64,000 nt of DNA from Anisus vortex (taxonomy: Eukaryota > Mollusca > Gastropoda > Planorbidae): contig OX421505.1 of NCBI GenBank assembly GCA_949126835.1, positions 5,214,587 to 5,278,586 on the forward strand. Reading direction: 5' to 3'. This document shows positions 11,916-23,842 of the stretch, piece after piece (position 1 is the first letter of the stretch; every line of letters starts with the position of its first letter). The notes under the pieces are model-generated. The model did no database searches. It saw only the letters and a program-made list of their open reading frames with translations, and had not been told where the DNA came from. The translations under genes and the position numbers were made by a program.

Positions 11916-13024
11916 CATAGGTTCTCAACGGGGGAAATATCGCCCCCGGGGGGCGGTGAGAAGCTTTAGAGAACGCTGACATCCCCGGGGGCGATTGGGG
12001 GGCGGTGAGGGGCGAGTGTGCGGTACAAACGTACCTGATGTATTTTAACACATCAGCTATTTGAATCGATTAGTTTTTGGATGAAATGTTATGAAAACGC
12101 AAGTGCTGCTAAATATCTGATATATCCCCAACAGTAAGCCTACATATTATTATATTAATAAGAAATAAGAATCGCAATGTCTTTTCGATGAAGTAGGGGT
12201 CTCTATTTGGCAAATATAGTGTGATTCCGGCTGGTCCTGTGGTTGGTTCACCGGACCATCAACTATGCTGACCGATCACTGTCGCTTTAGCATCTGCTAT
12301 TATTAATTATATTTCTTCATCTCAGTTAAACTGAGATGTCTTAAATGTGTTTTAAAAACCTAGAAAACAGAGATTACTATGGTAAAGCGGTATAGATAAT
12401 TAGTAATCATACAAACTGGGTAGTTATTGTAATGCTTGAAAATATACATATAATTTATTTAGTTATATAATATTTATATAATTTTCAAATACTTTTTACA
12501 GTTTGATAATTTCAAAGTTATAAATGTGAGCCATTTAATTTTTATAAAAGAAAAAAAAACAGAAATATTAGCTCAAATAAAACGGGCTAATTATTTCCCT
12601 TTATCTAAAAATTTTGATTTTGTAGATTCAATATTTGATTCAATTACAAGTTCTGTTTTGTAATATAACAAATATTACTGATTTTTAGACCTAAGGCTTT
12701 TTGCAATCAAAATTGAAACAAAAATAGCCACATTGCTAGTAACACACCAGGCAAACGATTCACATTAATATTGATTTATTTAAACCTTTTGTTTTGTTTT
12801 TATCTATTATTCTTACAATATGTTTCCTTTTCAGTTTTTTTTTAAAGATAATTAATCACACAAAATGTCTAGACTAGTTCCCCTAAAAAAAATTGCGGAA
12901 ACTATTGTCCAGATGGGCGGAAAGGGTGCTAAAAGAAAGTTGGGGGGGGGGGGGGGGTGAGGGGCGGTGAGCGGAAAAAAATTGTAAAAGGGGGCGGTGA
13001 GCCGAAAAAGGTTGAGAACCTATG
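11916..13024. mobile_element. hAT-type non-autonomous DNA transposon
   Basis: Terminal inverted repeats CATAGGTTCTCAAC and GTTGAGAACCTATG are flanked by a perfect 8-bp duplication gtgtaaac (11908-11915 and 13025-13032), the hAT hallmark. Both ends carry gggggcggtgag-type subterminal repeats. No transposase frame is visible. The element sits in intron 1 and is present at the same site in unit B (56,493-57,590), so it predates the duplication. Confidence 0.92.
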
Positions 13025-13032
13025 GTGTAAAC

Positions 13033-14247
13033 ATTAGTATAGCTTGAAGTGTAGTGTGTCTGTACGCTTTATACATGAGATACAAATAGGTTACACTAGG
13101 ATAACTTTTCTCTCTAGTTATCCACATCCATCCAGTCGACCTTGTGAGCCTGTGGATCACTTCGACGAGATCTGAGGTAAAGTGTTCCTGGAAAATACAA
13201 CATAGAACTGTACCAGAGACATTTTTTTTCTTTTGTTCTTGTTTTTGGCACGAGTTACTATAAATAGATTTCATAATGAACAAATTCTTACTTTCGATTT
13301 CTTAAAATGCTTCTTAATACAGTATCACAATGAGCGGATGGAGTAGGGACTATCTTGTACAGGAGAAAGTGTGTATAATGTACAATGCCTAAGTGGAACA
13401 TAAGTTTTTCATACTATATCCGAATACCTGCTATACAGTTTAACATCTTACAATACACAGTCTGCCGTGTTTTAAAGAAAATCACAATTAAGAGTACAAA
13501 CTATTACTTAAAATAAAACAAACCTTTAGAAATATAATTCTATTATCTAGTCATGAGACAGTTGAACGCAAAAAAAAAAGAGTAGAAAAACGTATAAGCA
13601 AGACTATAAAAAGATTGTTTGCTTGCTTTGATATGTTTGCTATTAGATAACTTGAAACACTTAGTTTCGGAATTTCCGATCGCATTAAGGTCTCTAGACT
13701 TCCGGTTTAGTAATTCACTATGATTCTCTCAATGGAAAATTAAGATTAAAATCGAAAGTTGTATACAGTAGAAACCTTTAATGCAATCGTAGAAGCGTAG
13801 AAGTCATTTAAGACAGCCGTATTGGTTGCCACGGGGAAAACAAACAAACATATAAGTTCTAAAAATAGAGCAAGCGGGTCATCTTTTATGGTCTTTGGTA
13901 TAACTAAACTCGACTACATTCTTTTATTGAAAATACAACAGGTATGTATTTAATGTACTTTTTTTTTTGTCAGGCTGAAACGAAAACCTCTTTCGGAATA
14001 AAAAAGAAAAAGAACATGAAACATTTATCAAAACTCTAAATTCTAAAAATTAATATAAGGAATTGGATATCTGCTAAATGCTAAATCTGATGACTCTTTG
14101 AAATTAATCTAAGTGAAACTGTTCAGTACTGTTTCTAACATGTGTAATAATGTAAGATGAACAGTAAAGTAATAATCTGACCTCTGCCCTTGTTTTTCTT
14201 TAACAAAGTTTCTTTAAAACAAATTCAATTGTTCGTTTCTAATACAG
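13033..14247. other. Remainder of intron 1
   Basis: No gene seen. Unit A contains about 57 bases near 13,794-13,850 that are missing in unit B at about 58,363. Confidence 0.6.
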
Positions 14248-14333
14248 TGACCCGAGGCTGAAGCGAAAAACCAACAGACCGCCTCCAGCCCAACCCAAAC
14301 CAAAACCACCGAAACCAGTGCCAAAAAGAGCAG
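14248..14333 (+). CDS. Unknown Lys/Pro-rich protein, unit A, exon 2
   Basis: 86-nt exon between acceptor aatacag and donor gtaaaac. It continues the frame from exon 1 (one base completes an Ile codon) and encodes an Arg/Lys and Pro-rich segment including RLKRKTNRPPPAQPKPKPP. Unit B differs at three bases here, all at third codon positions and all synonymous (CGA/CGG, AAA/AAG, CCA/CCG). Confidence 0.87.
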
Positions 14334-14469
14334 GTAAAACTAGAATTAGTTAAGCTCTAAACCGGTTACATAACATTTTTGTTGAATAATAAAACATTGG
14401 TTGAAAACATGACATAGTTTCACGCGGGACAAACTTGTGACGCATTTTTCTCACACATTCTTGAACTAA

Positions 14470-14595
14470 GTCTCTTTCTCTCTCTTTCTCTCAATCTCTA
14501 TCTCTCTTTGATTCCAACTTTCATTATATGCCCGTCTCTATGTTTCTCTCTCTATCTCTTTATCTCTCCTCTCCCTCTCTGTATATATATATAAG
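14470..14595. repeat. CT/TA microsatellite in intron 2
   Basis: A (CT)n-rich tract ending in a short (TA)n of about six units. The matching tract in unit B (58,980-59,170) has a far longer (TA)n run. Confidence 0.9.
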
Positions 14596-14785
14596 TTATT
14601 AATATGAAGCTTTGTTAATTTCTAAAAAATTCTTGCACGGATTATAAAAACCCTTAAATATCAATATTTTGTAGAAAATCTTCTACTTGTTCCGACTTAC
14701 CTTATTTTTCGTTTTTCTTTCAATAATCTCAAAATTCAGTCATGTATTTTTAAATATCTCTAAAGTTTGATATATATTAAAATGC

Positions 14786-14872
14786 AATACTAGACTCATA
14801 CCACGGATGAGCGTAGGATGCAATACTCTTCTGTATAGAAGGAGCGTCGTAACATATTAGTTAAGATAAGAC
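14786..14872 (+). repeat. 75-80-bp interspersed repeat, copy 3
   Basis: Third copy in unit A, in intron 2: taccacggatgagcgtagga, gaaggagcgtc and an agataag end. More diverged than the other two. The unit B copy is at 59,363-59,448. Confidence 0.8.
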
Positions 14873-14989
14873 AAGATTTGAACCTTATACTTCAGCAATG
14901 ACATCCCTAGGGCAAGAATGACTAGTCTTATCTTTACTAACCATCATGCATTTTTTTTCTTATATTATGTAAAAATGTATTTCCTGCAG

Positions 14990-15116
14990 CGAACCCTGCA
15001 CTTAGACAAACCAAATTTAAAGGGTACGAGCCCAACATTAAGTGGGATCCCAAACAGCAACAAGTGAAGTCTTACGAACCCAAACTATACAACGGCAATT
15101 TGAAGCATAACCCTGA
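14990..15116 (+). CDS. Unknown Lys/Pro-rich protein, unit A, exon 3
   Basis: 127-nt exon between acceptor ttcctgcag and donor gtaagtt, in frame with exons 2 and 4. It encodes two more copies of the repeat theme (FKGYEPNIKWDP and KSYEPKLYNGN). I see no difference from unit B in this exon, although the flanking introns differ by many small indels. Confidence 0.87.
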
Positions 15117-16070
15117 GTAAGTTATTGAAAGTTTTGTTTCCAATATCTCATGCCTTAACTTCCTGTAAATAAACACTTCATATATTATGCCTTCTTTGAA
15201 CAAATAACATAATTCCACGTGATGGACGGGTTGAGGCATTAGATACTTAGAGATACGCTGATCCTACAGTAGGCCAACTTTACTCAGATTGTATAGAATT
15301 TTAGTATATTAAGGAAAGGATTTTTTATTTTCAATTATTATAAATGGCGTGTTTATTTTTTTTTTTTAAGTTTGTGTAGAATTATATCATTTTGATTATC
15401 ACTTCTTTTAAATACTTTCGAATTGCTTAATAACGGCTGAGCGTTTAAAGATTAGCTCAAAATATGTTGTAAATTCAAGAAACCTTTTCTAAATTAAAGT
15501 TTGGTCACAAATAAGCTTATTCTAATTAATTTAAAACCAGGTGGTTGATTAAACACATTTTTTTGGCAGTATAAATGCTGAAAACTGTTCACAGTAAACC
15601 AGTTTTTCTAATAGCACACCAGAATTTCTACTAGAAACAATATTTTTTTTTACTCTACATTCGATACATTTTCATACAGTTTTACTGTAAAACACGAAAG
15701 GCAATATTCTTACTGGTGACGATAACAGTTTTGTTTTCTAAGTTGCCACCCTAGTGGAGTGAAAGTGGATACAGTAGAGCAATACAATGGCATCCGAATA
15801 GCCAGTGGAAAACTAACTTACTATTAATCTTTACTTGGCATGTGCCACACTGTGCAGCATCAGAATTAATTTCACAAAATCTAAGGCTTTTATAAACCCA
15901 GATTTCAGAGCAATAAATATCTGTTTAGAACACATTATAACTGTTGAAGTCTAATGGCTTATAACACTTTATAAACCCAAACAAGCTACTGTATTATTAA
16001 TGTAATTATAATTATTCATTTAAAATATTGCTGCACATTTTGTTGTTGTTGGTTTTTTTTCATTGTATAG
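15117..16070. other. Intron 3, no other feature seen
   Basis: AT-rich intron without recognisable transposon ends. It aligns with unit B 59,690-60,637 with scattered substitutions and 1-4 base indels. Confidence 0.6.
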
Positions 16071-16128
16071 GCCGGCGAAATTATATGAGCTTCCTGAAAA
16101 CTATTACGGATTCCCTAAAGGAAAGAAG
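16071..16128 (+). CDS. Unknown Lys/Pro-rich protein, unit A, exon 4
   Basis: 58-nt exon between acceptor attgtatag and donor gtagac, ending in phase 0. It encodes the Tyr-rich segment PAKLYELPENYYGFPKGKK. Its single difference from unit B is a synonymous CCG/CCA. The next intron is 18.1 kb and holds most of the mobile elements plus a nested gene. Confidence 0.85.
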
Positions 16129-16620
16129 GTAGACAACTCATTATATTAGTAGAGTACTCTTATATATATCAGTGAAAAACTCTCACTTTCTTCTAGTTAC
16201 TGTCTTTTAACACGCGAACGGAAAAACGTAAAATATTCCAAATTTTTTCTTTTTTTGTCAATAGAATTTAGATTTCCATGGTCTTGCATTGTGGGAATTG
16301 GTTTTAAAAACAACAACATTGCATCCTTGCGTTCTTTTAGTTTCATACACATTACCTGATGAGATAATAATAGGCTAATAACACTAAAAATCATTTATAT
16401 AGCTTACTTGTCCTTGTTATTGCATTAAAGCTAGCTTACCGCGCGCGCTTTTTTTTTTACACACTTCAGTTCCAAATGCTGCGTTCATGATCGGATAGTA
16501 ATAATTTTAATGATTTCAAGTGTTCTAGATGCATTTAATATCTGGTTAACGCTTATGAATTTAAGCAGTCGTTATTGTCTTAACAAGAGTTTTGATTTCA
16601 ACTTTATCTATTTCACCGTT

Positions 16621-16800
16621 GTTTTTCAACACTACAAGCGCCCACCAAAACCGAACTGGGTTTTAAAAGTTCCTAAAAGTTGCCTTCATATAATCAACAA
16701 TCAAATATGTTGTTTTTCAACACTACAAGCGCCCACCAAAACCGAACTGGGTTTTAAAAGTTCCTAAAAGTTGCCTTCATATAATCGACAATCACCTATG
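16621..16800 (+). repeat. 91-bp direct duplication in intron 4
   Basis: Two head-to-tail copies starting at 16621 and 16712 (gtttttcaacactacaagcg), nearly identical. Both units carry it (61,222 and 61,313), so it arose before the segmental duplication. Confidence 0.9.
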
Positions 16801-16889
16801 TTTTTGTCAGCACAGGAATCTCCCACAAAAAAAACAACAACAACCTAGCTGGATTTGTTTAAAGCTGTAGATCCATTACATGCTCCATA

Positions 16890-17465
16890 TTTTAAGAAAT
16901 AAATAATTTCAAATATCTTGGAGCAATCCTTTCCGTAGACAGAAACTGTGAGTCAGAAATTCGAGACAAGATTGGGACAGCAATAACGGCAATGGCTTTC
17001 CTAAACAGAATCCAGACCAGCAAATACATAAGTCTCCCAACAAAGTGCAGACTTTACATAGCCCTTGTCAAAAACATTGTTCTGTATGGATGAGAGATCT
17101 GGACAATGCTATCAGCAATTGAAAACAAACTGCAGGCATTCGAAAATAAATGCATGATAAAAATACTTCGAATCTCCAACATAGAACACAGGACTAATGC
17201 GTATGTCTGGGACAGAATATCCTCAATTGCAGGCCATCAAGAAAACATGATGACATCAATCAAACGGCGCAAACTAACATGGTTGGTTCATGTGTTGCGG
17301 CACAATGACCTGCCAAAAACAATCCTCCAAGGCACTGTAGAGGGTGGACAACGGAGAGGCCGTCAGCGGAGATGCTGGTTCGACAACAAAAAATATTGGA
17401 CAGGGCTGAAGTTGATTTATCTATTGACAACCGCTCAAGATAGGCTAAAGTGGAAAAAAAGTTGA
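16890..17465 (+). pseudogene. Non-LTR retrotransposon RT C-terminal fragment
   Basis: Encodes a piece of LINE reverse transcriptase downstream of the catalytic box: FKYLGAILSVDRNCESEI, LPTKCRLYIALVKNIVLYG, then an in-frame TGA at 17,092 where relatives have a sense codon. It continues with AFENKCMIKILRIS, KRRKLTWLVHVLRHNDLPKT and QGTVEGGQRRGRQRRCW. No catalytic residues are present. It lies in intron 4. The clade is uncertain; this C-terminal layout (LLYG, then RRL..GH) occurs in several LINE groups. The unit B copy is identical at the protein level over the 119-aa open part. Confidence 0.85.
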
Positions 17466-17689
17466 CTGCTGAGGTGACCATTCGATCCCCCCAACGACAA
17501 CAACGGTCAAATTTTAATGATTGATGATGAGGAGGATTAAGCTTAACTTAATGCGATTAACATTTTGAGTATTAATTATCGCCTACTCATTTTTAATGTT
17601 AAAAACGGATTCCTCATAACTGATCGTGTAGCCTTTGTATGTTTTTAAAAGACCAGAACTGACCGTCGAGGATGTAATAAGTTGTCAAA

Positions 17690-18322
17690 CACCAGCAAAA
17701 GCATGTGTTTAGTTTACAGAAATGGAGGGAAATGGCACCGGAAGTTCATGATCTCTTCCATTCGAAAAGGTCACGCCTCTCTCAAGACTCAGTACTCTCT
17801 GCACAACGAGTTGCTGAACTCCTGAACTCTTCAGACAGATGTCTCGTCTGTGCCCTTGTGCTGCACGATTTGTCTGCTGCCTTCGACACGATCGACCACC
17901 ACCTATCATCGATCACCTCAGCTAAACGTTCGGCATTCACAACATCGACCTCTCCTGATTCAGGAGCCTTCTTCAGAATCGATCCCAGGCCGTCATCACC
18001 CTTATTCCGATATCTGCACTGGCTACCTATCAATAACCGGATTTCCTACAAGCTGGCTTCTCTCTGCTACAAGTGCCTGAATGTCCCAGATTTTCTTTGC
18101 TCCTGTCTTGAGCTCTGCACTCAATCCCGTCAACTTCGCTCGGCTTCTGACGCACTGATTCTTTGGATCCGCGAAGCTAGTGTCCGTTGGTCAACGTGCA
18201 TTCTCTTACGCGAGCCCGTCCGCATGTATCCCCTACCAATCCAACTTCGCCAGAGCCTTATCTTTGACACCTTGAGGAGCCGGCTGAAGACTCACCTATT
18301 CCAGTAGCTCACTGTGCGTATA
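17690..18322 (+). pseudogene. CR1/L2/Rex1-group LINE fragment, internally deleted
   Basis: A frame of 200 codons (17705-18307) joins two distant parts of a LINE ORF2. The first is RT motif A (LHDLSAAFDTIDHH, catalytic Asp); the second is the extreme C-terminus (RYLHWLPINNRISYKLA, the TQSRQLRSASDAL block, LRSRLKTHLFQ and stop). The RT palm and FADD box between them are gone. The 3' non-coding end continues at 19,564 after an inserted inverted-repeat element. Lies in intron 4. The unit B copy (62,306-62,908) differs by one amino acid. Confidence 0.82.
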
Positions 18323-18325
18323 TAT

Positions 18326-19563
18326 GTTACGGCCAAAGCCCGAAGTGCGGCCAGATCGCGATCTGGTCGAGGCGCTTGGCCAATGTCCGATGTGCTTGAA
18401 ATTGCCAGTGTTTACGCTACTTTGGCCGGCCACTTCGCGATGTGGCTGGCAATCCCTGGCCAATGTCCGATGTGCTGATACAAGAACGTTCGGTAGTAGG
18501 CACAGGTGTGATGGCGGCTTGCATAAGGTAGCAAGGACAGTGATACATACGCTGTGTCGATAATTTTCTGTTCGACTTCTGCTTTTCAGAGAAAGTCCTG
18601 CCGAAGTGGTCACTAATTATCAAGGAAATTAATTATCACACGATTTAGTAAACTATCTACCTGGATAAAAACATCATTTGCGTCATAAATTGACTGGATG
18701 GTGTCTGTGGGTAAAGGATTGACTTTTGATAATCCACAAAGGAGGTCAGGTCAGGCAGGAGCGACCGTAATTTTTATCTAGCCATTGTCCGCGCGGTCTA
18801 GTTTCATGTGTTGTATAAACATGGGTGGGGCCGCCAGTTGCAATGACAATGAGCGTGTTTGATTTTATGAAAAGAGATAGAGATGGAGTGTCAATACTGT
18901 ACAGGGTAGGGCTATCATTGTTCTCGTGACCTACACCGACGACCGGGAAAACACCCTCCAAGCCCCACCCATTGACGGACCCTCGAAGCCACAAGCGACT
19001 GGAATGTTTGGACAAAGGGATGGGAGAGAGATACGTGACTTTCCACCCACTCCTTTCTCATTGGTCCATGTTATATTTCGTGGGTAGATCTTCCTTGTGT
19101 AAAAACGCCCCAAACACGACTTTACGCACTTTTTTCCTTATGGATTTTAGTTGTAACAAGTGATTATAGATCTAAAATGTACTATGATAAATGAACATGA
19201 CTGATTTTGCAATTTAGTATAAATAAAGATGGATAATTTACTATAATAAACTAATTTGACTGATTTTTTAATTTTTTTTAAATTAAATATTGTTAATTTA
19301 CTATAATAAACTAATTTGACTGATTTTGTAATTTAGCTTATTTTAATTATTAATCAATATAAGCCTAATGTGATAATTACGTTTTACAAACACTCAAAAT
19401 CTGCTCATGACATTCTTAATCGGGATTTGGCCGATCGCCCCTGGCCATTTCGCGATCTGGCCGGCCAAGGTCCGAAATCAAAAACAGATCGGGCTTTGGC
19501 GGTCAAATGTGAGGTGATATTGGCCACTTCGCGATCTGGCCGACTTCGGGCTTTGGCCGTAAC
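18326..19563. mobile_element. Inverted-repeat element (superfamily unassigned), inserted in a LINE
   Basis: The left end GTTACGGCCAAAGCCCGAAG and the right end (reverse complement) agree over 20 bases, and the similarity runs to about 35 with a gap. Flanks read tatat on the left and atata on the right, so the target duplication is ambiguous (ATAT or TA). Both ends carry extra direct and inverted copies of a gcgatctggcc/ggccaatgtccgat motif. The centre has a tandem repeat of taatttactataataaac (19,230-19,330). No transposase frame is seen. It splits the LINE at 17,690-18,322 from that LINE's 3' tail. Confidence 0.8.
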
Positions 19564-19676
19564 ATATACATTTATGTCTGTTTTTGGTTGTTTGTACTCT
19601 GTCTGTAATTTTTGTTAGCGCATGGAAATGTCCTCAACGAGATAGGCGCTTTATAAGCATTATTATTATTATTATG
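19564..19676 (+). mobile_element. LINE 3' tail
   Basis: Continues the LINE interrupted at 18,322 and ends with ggcgctttataagc followed by (ATT)n, the tail type seen after LINE C-termini elsewhere in the window. Confidence 0.7.
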
Positions 19677-19679
19677 AAA

Positions 19680-20729
19680 GTATCCCGTTGGACCCAATGT
19701 TTCAGCATATCAACGTCAGATCTAATAAAAAATAAAATAACTTATCTTCTTATATTTGTCTGTTGTTGACACAGTACATAATATTATTTTTATTGTAACG
19801 TACATATTTGTATAATATAAATTTTGGATAGTTTGGTGTGGCCTATTTATATTTATAGTTTACAAAAAATTCTATAGTTACGAATTGTAAAAATTATAAG
19901 AAGCATACAGCTCTTTTTATAACGAAATATTTTAATTTTATTTTTAGTCAAATAAAAATGCAACAAATAAATAAATAAATGCATTATTTAAAATTCATTG
20001 AAAGTTAATTAGTTGAAACATTATTGAATGTTTTAATCAATGAAATAATGTCCATGATTATCGAACAAAATTTTCTAATTCCGATAACTCAGTAAAAACT
20101 TCTAGAATTTAAATTTTCTTTGTTATTTCCCTTTAAATAATTTTCAGTGAAAAAGATTCCGTATTGATTTCTTTTGCCATAAAAATATTTTTCAGTCTTT
20201 ACAATTTTTAAATATATCTATTTCTTTATTATGTGTTTATTACATTTCTTAAATTATAAATCTTTAAATGTAAAATTAAATTATTTGCTGTTTTTGATTG
20301 TTTATATAATTTATAAAAGTTTATTCAAGTTTCAAGTGAATGCCGGAACTAGATGACAAGATGACCTATTGTCGATACATTTGTTTACAATTTGATTTAT
20401 GCAACTTTAAAAAATATGAAAATAAAAAAAACTAATATTTATAACAACATAAACATGACGGGATAGATATAAACAACAAGAAGACATTAAGATATAAATG
20501 TATAAAGTTTATTTAAATACAGAAAGAAGAAACTGTTTCAAATGTTTACAATTTATACAAAACTATAAATTTAACAGAAGAGAATATAAATATCTTTATA
20601 TCTAAACAAAAATAATAAAGTGAATAAAGATTTATAGATACATGGAATAAATTGAAAGTGATATAAACAGATATAAAACATCCTCCAAGTTGTTTGTTTA
20701 CATTTTGACACACAAGTAATTCAATACAA
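19680..20729. other. AT-rich intron 4 sequence, no gene seen
   Basis: Very AT-rich and featureless apart from short poly-A/T runs. The part next to 20,730 may be the 3' UTR of the nested minus-strand gene. Confidence 0.5.
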
Positions 20730-21665
20730 TTACCTGACCCAATCAACTCCACTGAAATTAAGTCCAGACTTTAAACTTCCACTATGGACAGGGCCAGTAT
20801 ACCAACCATCATACCCCACACAGTGGACACTGGCTCCACTACTTCCTGGACATGTACATGTTGTGTAGGTAAACTTATGGTTATACTGCCCACTCCCCAC
20901 CTGTACTTTGTCCTTCCATTGACCAACACTGACCTGTTTAGAACATCCAGTAAGGATGTGACACTATAAAGTTCAACTTGTCAATATCTCGAGATTTTTT
21001 GTATTTGTTCAAGACTTTCCCCCAGACATCAACAAAATGTTTCCACATTTTCTCCAATTTATTTCCCACAATTACATCACAAGTCACACAGGTAAACTGA
21101 CACCAGTCTTCCTCAATGTTTACATCATCAACACGTACCTTATCTTTAAGAATAACCAATTCACTATCTTCACTATCATAAAACAATCTCAAGGTCGTGT
21201 TGCTTGCCTCAATGTCATCAACAACCACATGTGCAGCTGTAACCACATAAATCTTCCACCAAACTTTGCTGGGTTTGTCTGAAGCTTTACATTTATCACA
21301 TGGACATGTTGTATAGTCACTATGTTTATCTTCATCTGTGAACTTCATCACCCACCACACCCTCCCAGTTCCTGTCCTCTGTGTTTTCTTTCCTCTCAGT
21401 TCAGACAAAAAATATGGAATCTTTGTGTTTGGCAAAAACTCTGGTCTGTCTGGACTGGTCATGGTGACACTTAGTCTAACTGTCAGGTCAGCTGCAGCTT
21501 TAATGAGTTCATACAAATCACTGTCCTGGTGACCTTCGGGTAGATGTTTTAAACTGAATGATTCAATAGGTATAAACTCTGGATGACCTGGATTCTTCGT
21601 ACAGTTTGTCACATGCTGGTGTAAATCAATTTCTCCACAAAGTGAAACCTGATTTTCATGTTCAC
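20730..21665 (-). pseudogene. Trypsin-fold serine-peptidase-like gene, last exon (one frameshift)
   Basis: Minus-strand exon after acceptor tacctgtacag. The main frame runs from 21665 to 20938. It has a Cys-rich N-terminal part, then GTGRVWWVMKFTD, CPCDKCKASDKP, and WWKIYVVTAAHVVVDD with the trypsin-type catalytic His in TAAH (His near 21,231). DWCQFTCVTCD follows and may hold the Asp. After SHP a one-base frameshift (about 20,946-20,953) moves coding to another frame, which carries VSVGQWKDKVQVGSG, TTCTCPGSSGASVHC (GSSG as nucleophile Ser motif) and DWVR before TAA at 20730. No signal peptide was found. The gene lies inside intron 4 of the plus-strand gene, on the opposite strand. It is either a recent pseudogene or an assembly error. 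The exact family name is unknown to me. Confidence 0.75.
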
Positions 21666-21815
21666 CTGTACAGGTAAATACAAATATCAACAAACTGTAA
21701 TTACTTTATGTAATAAACATAATTTTCTTTTTACTAGCAATATAATCAATAATACAAATATATATTCACCTTTATAAACATATTTACATTTTGTATTAAT
21801 TTACCAATAATTTAC

Positions 21816-21881
21816 CTATGAGCAGACTGTCCTGTTTATTAGACAGGTCATCGTTTTGTTTAGGAACTGGACAAACCCCAT
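21816..21881 (-). CDS. Trypsin-fold peptidase-like gene, upstream exon
   Basis: 66-nt minus-strand exon with acceptor atttcag and donor gtaaat. It encodes GVCPVPKQNDDLSNKQDSLL and joins the last exon in frame (one base G plus GT gives Gly). Codon phase matches the candidate exon at 23,809-23,842. Confidence 0.65.
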   Translation of the reverse strand: MGFVQFLNKTMTCLINRTVCS

Positions 21882-21959
21882 CTGAAATGTTCAATTTACA
21901 TATTAATAAATATTTTCTGATATTTTTTTCTATATAATTTTGAGGCTATAATAAGAATC

Positions 21960-23690
21960 ATCATCACACTGATCCAGTAGCCATCTGGGCACTTGCCCTT
22001 CGTCCTGAGGCAATGGTGAAGAAATTGCAGACTTTTTGTAGCCATTCGTATTAGAAATATAGAGTGTTCTGTTAGAGAGATTTGGTGTTTGGGGAGGTAG
22101 ACTTTTTGTATGTCCTGTAGTGCCGGACAGTCAAAAAGGTGATTGGCAACTGTTTCATTTTGGTGTTTACAGAGAGGGCATGCCGCCGCTTTTTCTGATT
22201 TGATGCGCTTAAGTTGCGAGTTTAGATGTCTATGTCCCGTGCGCAGGCGAAAGATGGTTACTTGATCTTATCTCTGTAGGACATTTATTGTTTCATTTTC
22301 AACTGGTTTGGGCATATGTGAGAATACACATCCTCCTGTTGTGCCCAGTGCCCAACCATTTAACCACTCTTCTTTAATGTTTGTTGTCATGATCTGTTTG
22401 GCTGTGTCGAATGATGCTGGTGTGTCAGGTTGAAAGTTGGTTGCTCCTTGCTTTGCTAGAGAAAGAGCTAATTTTCCAGAGTAGGGATTTGAATGGCCCT
22501 CTTTTGATGTCTTAGCCCTCTGCTGCTTGTAGTACTGATTGGTAGTCAGAGAAGATTACTAAACTTTTTGTTTGGATGGGTAGCAGTGAAAATAGCTCTC
22601 ATGTGGTGTAGTGTTGCTTCAATTGCTAAAGATTCTGCTTTGTATATACAGCACGTTTTCCGCACCGGGATTACATAATTCTTCAAATGATTGGTCAGGT
22701 TACTTACTCGTACTCCATAACTTGATGTAAAGCTCCCTTAAAGGCCGTTCCATATGTATATACTTTTATTATATCTCCTGGGTATGATGCTATTGTTATT
22801 TTCGCTTCTCTCAATGTCTGCAATGAGTCTATGTTTTTCTTTCCTATATTTTCTATTAGATTTATTCTAATGTCAGCAACATGCAGATGTTGGTTCAGTG
22901 GCATGTCCCTATCCACGATTTGTAACTCTACTCAATTAGTTGGCAGGTGGTGTTTTTGTTCTATCGTGTGGGTTATATATAGAATTGTTTTGTGTTTATT
23001 CTGTTGTGCAGGGTCCATTTTTCTACCAATTGTCTGTTCGTATGTTCGTATGTTGTTTATCTTGTCTCTTATATCTTTTTACCATCTGTAAGACTGCCAC
23101 CTCTCTTCTTAGATGTGGGGGTTCTATGTTAGTGTGAATTTAAGAGTAGATTTTAAGCCTCCGGGAATGAAGTGTACTGCCTGACTTTTGACATACTCTT
23201 GTCACTGCCCCAAGATGTGCCAGCTAGCTTCTTTACCAAATTTAGGCCTCTCATTGATTTGTCTTTCAGGTTCTGTATGTGTTTTTTTTAAATCTAATTT
23301 TCTATCTATCTAAACACCTAAGTAACTTGGATGATCCTCTTTCTGGAGTAAAGAGCCTTGTAATGACAAAGATTTCTTTTTCTTGGCTATTTTGTGGCTT
23401 TTTGTGAAGACTGAGTATACTGTCTTTCAGCGGTTTACTTTTAGTTTCCACTTCTCACAGTATGCACTAAGTTTGGTCAAGTCTTCATTTAGGTACCTAA
23501 CACTAATTACTAATACCGATATGGTGGCAAGCATGCCACATAACCAGATCATCTGAATAGAGTGTCTTTTTCACTTGTAGCTCATCTGATAGATCATTGA
23601 TAAACATTAGGAAAAGGGTGCAGCTCAGTGATAATTCTTATAGGAGCCCTTCTTCTAGACCCGTTTTGATTAAAAGGTGTTATTTAATTG
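21960..23690 (-). pseudogene. Decayed LINE with RT box and C-terminal zinc knuckle (I/Nimb-like), minus strand
   Basis: Read from the right, MFINDLSDELQ and LYSDDLVMW (23,536-23,607) match the RT region around the catalytic YxDD box. After about 1 kb of frameshifted sequence come QVTIFRLRTGHRHLNSQLKR and CPLCKHQNETVANHLFDCPA (CCHC, near 22,120-22,195), the C-terminal Cys/His motif typical of I-clade LINEs with an RNase H-type domain. Numerous stops and shifts. It lies within an intron of the nested peptidase-like gene. Confidence 0.72.
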
Positions 23691-23808
23691 AGGCAAAAAT
23701 AATAATATATATCCATATTTTAATATTTATCCTAATCCATATATTAATATTTATCCTACTCAGCCTACTCTTAAACAATATAAATACCTTCATAATTAGT
23801 TTCCTTAC

Positions 23809-23842
23809 ATTCTGTACTTGGTAATTTCTGGCTCCAATTTTC
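23809..23842 (-). CDS. Trypsin-fold peptidase-like gene, candidate small exon
   Basis: 34-nt minus-strand segment between ttcttaag and gtaagg, encoding ENWSQKLPSTE plus one base. Start phase 0 and end phase 1 fit the exons on both sides exactly, which is the main support. Small and unsupported by expression data. Confidence 0.45.

Noticed and set aside
18296..18613. 105-codon minus-strand frame identical in both units
   Set aside because: It lies across the terminal repeat of a non-autonomous element; identity reflects recent duplication of the whole region.
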